DNA of 64,000 nucleotides from Granulicella cerasi (GTDB taxonomy: Bacteria; Acidobacteriota; Terriglobia; Terriglobales; Acidobacteriaceae). Below the pieces are notes generated by a model that was not told the DNA's origin, made no database searches, and saw nothing but the letters and a program-made list of their open reading frames with translations. Position numbers and translations under genes: made by a program. Positions 61,979 through 64,000 of the stretch are shown here, piece by piece. The stretch lies in contig NZ_JAGSYD010000006.1 in the NCBI RefSeq assembly GCF_025685575.1, positions 124,001 to 188,000 on the forward strand. The letters are read 5' to 3'. Every line of letters starts with the position of its first letter. The first letter of the stretch is position 1.

Positions 61979-64000
61979 ATGACTCTTGTTCGCCGTTCGG
62001 CCCTTGCGATTTGGATCGCTGTAGCAACCTCGGCTATGGCCCAGAAGCCTGCCGTCAACCCCGCTGTGAAAGCGCCGGACCACGCCTCGTCCTACTACCA
62101 CTACGGTTTGGCGAAGGTGTACGAGAATCAGGCCCAGCAGAGCGGTCGTCAGGATTACGCCACGCAGGCCATTGAGCAGTACAAGATGGCTCTCGACGCG
62201 GACCCTGATTCACGCGTGCTCTCGAACGGCCTTGCCAATCTCTATTTCAATCTGGGTCGCGTACGCGAAGCCGTCGACGCCGCCAAGGCGCAGGTAGCGC
62301 GGAATCCGGATGACGCGGACGCGCACATGCTGCTCGGCCGCACGTATCTGCGCTCGCTCGGCAATGGTGAAGGCCAGCAGTCGCAGGAGATTCTCAACGC
62401 CGCCATTTCTGAGTACGAAACGATCGCTCGGCTGAAGCCCGATAATCTCGAAACGCACCTGCTGCTCGGACAGCTTTATGGTTTGGCGCATGACAGCGCG
62501 AAATCCGAAGAGCAGTTCCGCATTGCTCAGAAGCTCTCGCCTGGCTCAGAAGAAGTGACGCTGAGCCTCGCGCGTCTCTACAGCGAGCAGGGCGACTTGA
62601 AGCACGCCGCAAAGGTCATCGCTGATGTTCCGGTGGACGACCGCACGCCGCGCATGAACTTCGCGCTGGGCAGCATCTATGACCAGCTCAAGCAGCCGAA
62701 GGACGCCATCGAAGCCTACCGCGAGGTGCTCGCAGAAGACGGCGACAATCAGGATGCGAAGAAGGCCCTGGCGCAGTCGCTGCTGGCAGATGGTCAGTCC
62801 GACGAGGCCGCGAAGGTCTATGCGCAGATTCTGAAGGGTGATCGGCAGGATCCGCAGGCGCTGATTCGTCAGGCAGAGCTTGCTCGCCAGCACGGCAAGT
62901 ACGAAGAGGCGTTGCGCTTGTTGCAGAAGGCGAATGCTCAGGTCTCGAACAACCTTGAGCTGGAGTACAACCTCGGTCTCGTCTACGACGCGCTGGGCAA
63001 CTTTGACGAGTCGGCGAAGCAGTTCCGTAAGGCTCTCGACGACTCTGCTTCGGCCGACGGGAAGTATCAGGACTCCGACCTCGTCAATCGTGCGATGTTC
63101 CTCGACCGTCTTGCGAACGTCTATCGTGAGCAGGGGAAGACCTCGGACGCCGTTGCAGCGTACGCGGAGATGAGTGCTCTCGGCGGCGACTATCAGCTTC
63201 GCGGCACGGACTCTACGGTAGACGCTTATCGCGATGCGCATGACTGGAAGTCGGCGCTGAAGACCGCAGAGGACGCAGCGAAGGCGATGCCGACGAACCG
63301 CGAAGCACAGCTCACCTATGCGCGTCAGCTCGGCGATGCCGGCAAGCTCGAAGAGGGCATCAAGCTCGCGAACGCACAGAAGACCGGCAAACCGATGGAG
63401 GATCGCGAAGTCGCGTTCGTCGTGGCTGATATGCAGGCCCGCGCGAAGCACTGGAAGGAAGCGATCGCCACGGTCGATGCGACCGAACCGCTCGCAAAGA
63501 AGCCCGAAGAAAAGGCGTTCACTTACTACTTCCGTGGTTCGATTCTCGAGCGCCAGAAGATGTTCGATCAGGCGGAGGTGGACTTCCGCAAGGGGCTCGC
63601 CATCGATCCGAACAGCGCCTCGATTCAGAATGATTTCGGTTTCATGCTCGCCGAGCGTGGCGTGAAACTGGATGAAGCGTTGACGATGGTGAAGAAGGCC
63701 GTTGCCTACGATCCGCAGAACGGCGCGTACCTCGATTCGCTCGCATGGGTCTACTACAAGCAGGGACAGTACGCGCTTGCTGAGCAGTTCGCGCGCAAGG
63801 CCGCACAGCGTCAGCCGAACGATCCGTCGATCATGGACCATCTCGGCGAGATTGAAGCGAAGAACGGCAAGCTGCAGGCGGCGGTTCACTCGTGGGAGAT
63901 GTCGGTTGCGCTCTATGCAACGGCGCTTCCGCCTGAGGCGGACCCTGCTGACGTCGCGAAGGTGCAGAAGAAGCTGGAGACTGCGCGCGTGCGCGTGGCA
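61979..64000 (+). CDS. Secreted TPR-repeat protein, 3' end beyond the window
   Basis: At least 674 residues are encoded from ATG 61979 to the window edge with no stop. A signal peptide (about 1-21, MTLVRRSALAIWIAVATSAMA) precedes a chain of TPR units. Clear repeats include YYHYGLAKVYENQ, AIEQYKMALDADPDS, LANLYFNLGRVREAVDA, LGRTYLRSLGN, and later AYLDSLAWVYYKQGQYALAEQFARKA and IMDHLGEIEAKNGKLQAAVHSW near the visible end. The array looks like bacterial periplasmic or outer-membrane scaffold proteins for envelope assembly or protein secretion. The YYKQGQYALAEQF...HLGEIEAK end resembles the C-terminal part of BepA/PilF-like proteins, but this is loose. Function is unknown. Because the 3' end is missing, the total length is not known. 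Confidence 0.82.
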   Translation, partial: MTLVRRSALAIWIAVATSAMAQKPAVNPAVKAPDHASSYYHYGLAKVYENQAQQSGRQDYATQAIEQYKMALDADPDSRVLSNGLANLYFNLGRVREAVDAAKAQVARNPDDADAHMLLGRTYLRSLGNGEGQQSQEILNAAISEYETIARLKPDNLETHLLLGQLYGLAHDSAKSEEQFRIAQKLSPGSEEVTLSLARLYSEQGDLKHAAKVIADVPVDDRTPRMNFALGSIYDQLKQPKDAIEAYREVLAEDGDNQDAKKALAQSLLADGQSDEAAKVYAQILKGDRQDPQALIRQAELARQHGKYEEALRLLQKANAQVSNNLELEYNLGLVYDALGNFDESAKQFRKALDDSASADGKYQDSDLVNRAMFLDRLANVYREQGKTSDAVAAYAEMSALGGDYQLRGTDSTVDAYRDAHDWKSALKTAEDAAKAMPTNREAQLTYARQLGDAGKLEEGIKLANAQKTGKPMEDREVAFVVADMQARAKHWKEAIATVDATEPLAKKPEEKAFTYYFRGSILERQKMFDQAEVDFRKGLAIDPNSASIQNDFGFMLAERGVKLDEALTMVKKAVAYDPQNGAYLDSLAWVYYKQGQYALAEQFARKAAQRQPNDPSIMDHLGEIEAKNGKLQAAVHSWEMSVALYATALPPEADPADVAKVQKKLETARVRVA

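Overview
The window reads as a chromosomal stretch of a GC-rich Gram-negative soil bacterium. The best fit is an acidobacterium of the Terriglobia type (Terriglobus/Granulicella/Edaphobacter-like). This is inferred from family content, not from a marker gene: secreted NHL-repeat/Ig-like proteins, OmpA-like proteins with Ig-like inserts, a CadC-type winged-helix membrane regulator, futalosine-route menaquinone synthesis (MqnE), and frequent TTG/GTG starts. I see no rRNA, tRNA, CRISPR array, insertion sequence or prophage gene. The window opens inside a hydantoinase gene and closes inside a TPR gene.

Layout. 1-3.1 kb: a pyrimidine/hydantoin catabolic operon (hydantoinase C-terminus, NCS1 permease, class III aminotransferase). 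3.1-13.7 kb: a Tat-exported phospholipase C, a DUF218 protein, TsaC and a SpoU methyltransferase on divergent strands, RarA, an NHL/Ig protein and GlgX. 13.7-36.2 kb: cell-envelope sugar genes spread over several transcription units. They include the CDP-sugar genes rfbF, rfbG and rfbH, a GtrA/CDP-alcohol phosphotransferase pair, gmhA, an RmlD-type reductase, an epimerase, a ThDP enzyme with a KdsC-like phosphatase, and a NeuB-like synthase. Between them lie a ribonucleotide reductase operon (17.7-22.2 kb) and several unrelated genes.

36.4-41 kb holds the nitrogen module amtB-glnK-glnD. 41-52.7 kb holds a lone nuoB, an OmpA-like protein, a BNR-repeat protein, tpm, mqnE, a VOC-MerC-GNAT operon, a LuxR-type regulator without its phosphoacceptor Asp, and pruA. 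52.7-58.5 kb carries one protein that fuses GH18-like, polysaccharide deacetylase and processive GT2 domains, then an ArnT/PMT-like membrane protein and a LolA-like protein. 58.5-64 kb holds serS, purH and the TPR protein.

How the genes work together. RfbF, RfbG and RfbH make a CDP-3,6-dideoxy-4-keto sugar; RfbH keeps the exact [2Fe-2S] cysteine spacing of E1. An acetolactate-synthase-like enzyme close by makes a branched-chain (yersiniose-like) product a testable idea. The ribonucleotide reductase is notable on two counts. Its small subunit has Phe where the radical Tyr should be and Glu as first metal ligand, the class Ic (Mn/Fe) signature. Its long leader looks like a cobalamin riboswitch preceded by NrdR-box-like sequence. 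Together these suggest that a B12-independent reductase is switched off when B12 is available.
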